A stretch of 5,056 bases of DNA from Nocardioidaceae bacterium (GTDB lineage Bacteria; Actinomycetota; Actinomycetes; Propionibacteriales; Nocardioidaceae), in contig CP059259.1 of NCBI GenBank assembly GCA_013693815.1, positions 651,582 through 656,637 of the forward strand. The letters are read 5' to 3'. Under the pieces are notes generated by a model that saw nothing but the letters and a program-made list of their open reading frames with translations, did no database searches and was not told the DNA's origin. The translations under genes were made by a program, and so were the position numbers. Shown piece after piece: positions 4,473-5,056 of the stretch (within the stretch, counting starts at the first letter, position 1; each line of letters starts with the position of its first letter).

Positions 4473-5056
4473 GTGGCACCACTGAAGTTGGTCGCTCGCT
4501 CTTCATGGCCATCGGTCCGCCGTGAGAAGCGCTCGTGGGCAACCAAGCCGGACGCACGAGGGTCCAATGGAGCACGGCCGAATCGAGCCGACCGAGAGCT
4601 GACCGAGATCGAGGTCGAGATTCCGGCACGCATCTCGACTCTTTCACTGGCCCTTGCACCCGAAACGACTGCGGCCGCCGAAGATGCCGCGCGCGCGATC
4701 GCGAGTTTGGACACGCGAGCGGAACATCTCGGAGGACTCAGCGACTTGCTGGTCCGAACCGAAGCCGTGGCCTCGTCCAAGATCGAGCACGTCTACGCCG
4801 ACATGGACGACATCGCACGAGCGACGGTAGGGACCGAGGCAACACGGTCAGCTCAATCAACCGTTGCCGCGAGTGAGGCGCTCCGCGTATTGACCAGGTC
4901 CGTCGACCAAAGCCCGGTGACCGCAGAAGCGATCTTGATCGCACATCAAGAGCTGCTCAAGGACGACTTGCTGGAACGTACGTACGCGGGCCGATACCGC
5001 ACCATGCAGAACTGGATTGGAGGCAGTGACTTTAGTCCCCGAACCGCGGTGCACAT
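4473..5056 (+). CDS. Fic-family protein, N-terminal part (probable AMP transferase; 3' end outside window)
   Basis: GTG start with GGAGGG only 3-4 nt upstream, rather tight but the only good site. 194 residues are visible; such proteins usually have about 360-400. It begins MAPLKLVARSSWPS, a common opening of actinobacterial Fic proteins. A helical region has LSDLLVRTEAVASSKIEHVYAD (89-110), the place of the inhibitory helix whose usual motif is (S/T)xxxE(G/N): here S101-x-x-x-E105 is followed by His106. Then AEAILIAHQELL (151-162) and YAGRYRTMQNWIGGSDFSPRTA (171-192), the segment that precedes the Fic core. The catalytic HPFxDGNGR loop would lie beyond the edge, so activity cannot be judged. 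Fic enzymes usually transfer AMP to target proteins, acting as toxins or regulators. It is not overlapped with vapBC and has its own control region. Confidence 0.88.
   Translation, partial: MAPLKLVARSSWPSVRREKRSWATKPDARGSNGARPNRADRELTEIEVEIPARISTLSLALAPETTAAAEDAARAIASLDTRAEHLGGLSDLLVRTEAVASSKIEHVYADMDDIARATVGTEATRSAQSTVAASEALRVLTRSVDQSPVTAEAILIAHQELLKDDLLERTYAGRYRTMQNWIGGSDFSPRTAVH

Noticed and set aside
4006..4659. Minus-strand 217-codon open frame
   Set aside because: It runs through vapC, the AT-rich promoter region and the start of the Fic gene on the other strand; no domain pattern.
1..5056. CRISPR array, riboswitch or rRNA
   Set aside because: No regularly spaced repeats and no familiar RNA core other than tRNA-Tyr seen on either strand.

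Overview
This window looks like chromosomal DNA from a high-GC actinobacterium, probably of the Mycobacterium/Nocardia/Rhodococcus group. Signs are the GC-rich coding frames, GTG starts, a tRNA-Tyr gene without an encoded CCA end, and a VapBC-type toxin-antitoxin module of mycobacterial style. Species cannot be named from the sequence alone.

Left part (1-917) is ordinary chromosome: a class III (glutamate-1-semialdehyde-type) aminotransferase on the minus strand, cut by the window edge, then a divergent tRNA-Tyr(GUA) with a strong hairpin terminator.

Middle left (about 918-1575) has no intact gene and looks like a decayed integration site. Right behind the tRNA lie the C-terminal end of a tyrosine recombinase and the N-terminal end of an IS481-like transposase, both on the minus strand and frameshifted. 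A 13-bp copy of the tRNA 3' end plus a copy of the sequence behind it recurs at about 1311-1366. This fits a collapsed element at a tRNA attachment site.

Centre (1576-3479, minus) is a large two-part gene. With the GTG start at 3479, the predicted protein begins Met-Thr and carries Asp17, Arg19 and Lys35 counted from that Thr, the spacing of proteasome beta/HslV-type N-terminal-threonine hydrolases. TPR repeats follow. The TPR region is split by an apparent one-base frameshift near 1870-1885, so the last 98 residues lie in another frame.

Right part (3714-5056, plus) holds an apparently intact, probably leaderless VapB-like antitoxin, a decayed VapC (PIN) toxin that overlaps its stop codon, an AT-rich control region with repeated TTGTTTTCG(G/T)TTATT boxes, and the first 194 codons of a Fic-family protein (probable AMP transferase).

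The genes right of the tRNA look like accessory cargo: mobile-element relics, a toxin-antitoxin pair, a Fic protein and an unusual peptidase-fold/TPR fusion. A joint role, for instance in stress response or defence, is only inference from neighbourhood. Several one- or two-base indels in this stretch could be real decay or base-calling errors, and this matters for reading the split TPR gene and vapC.
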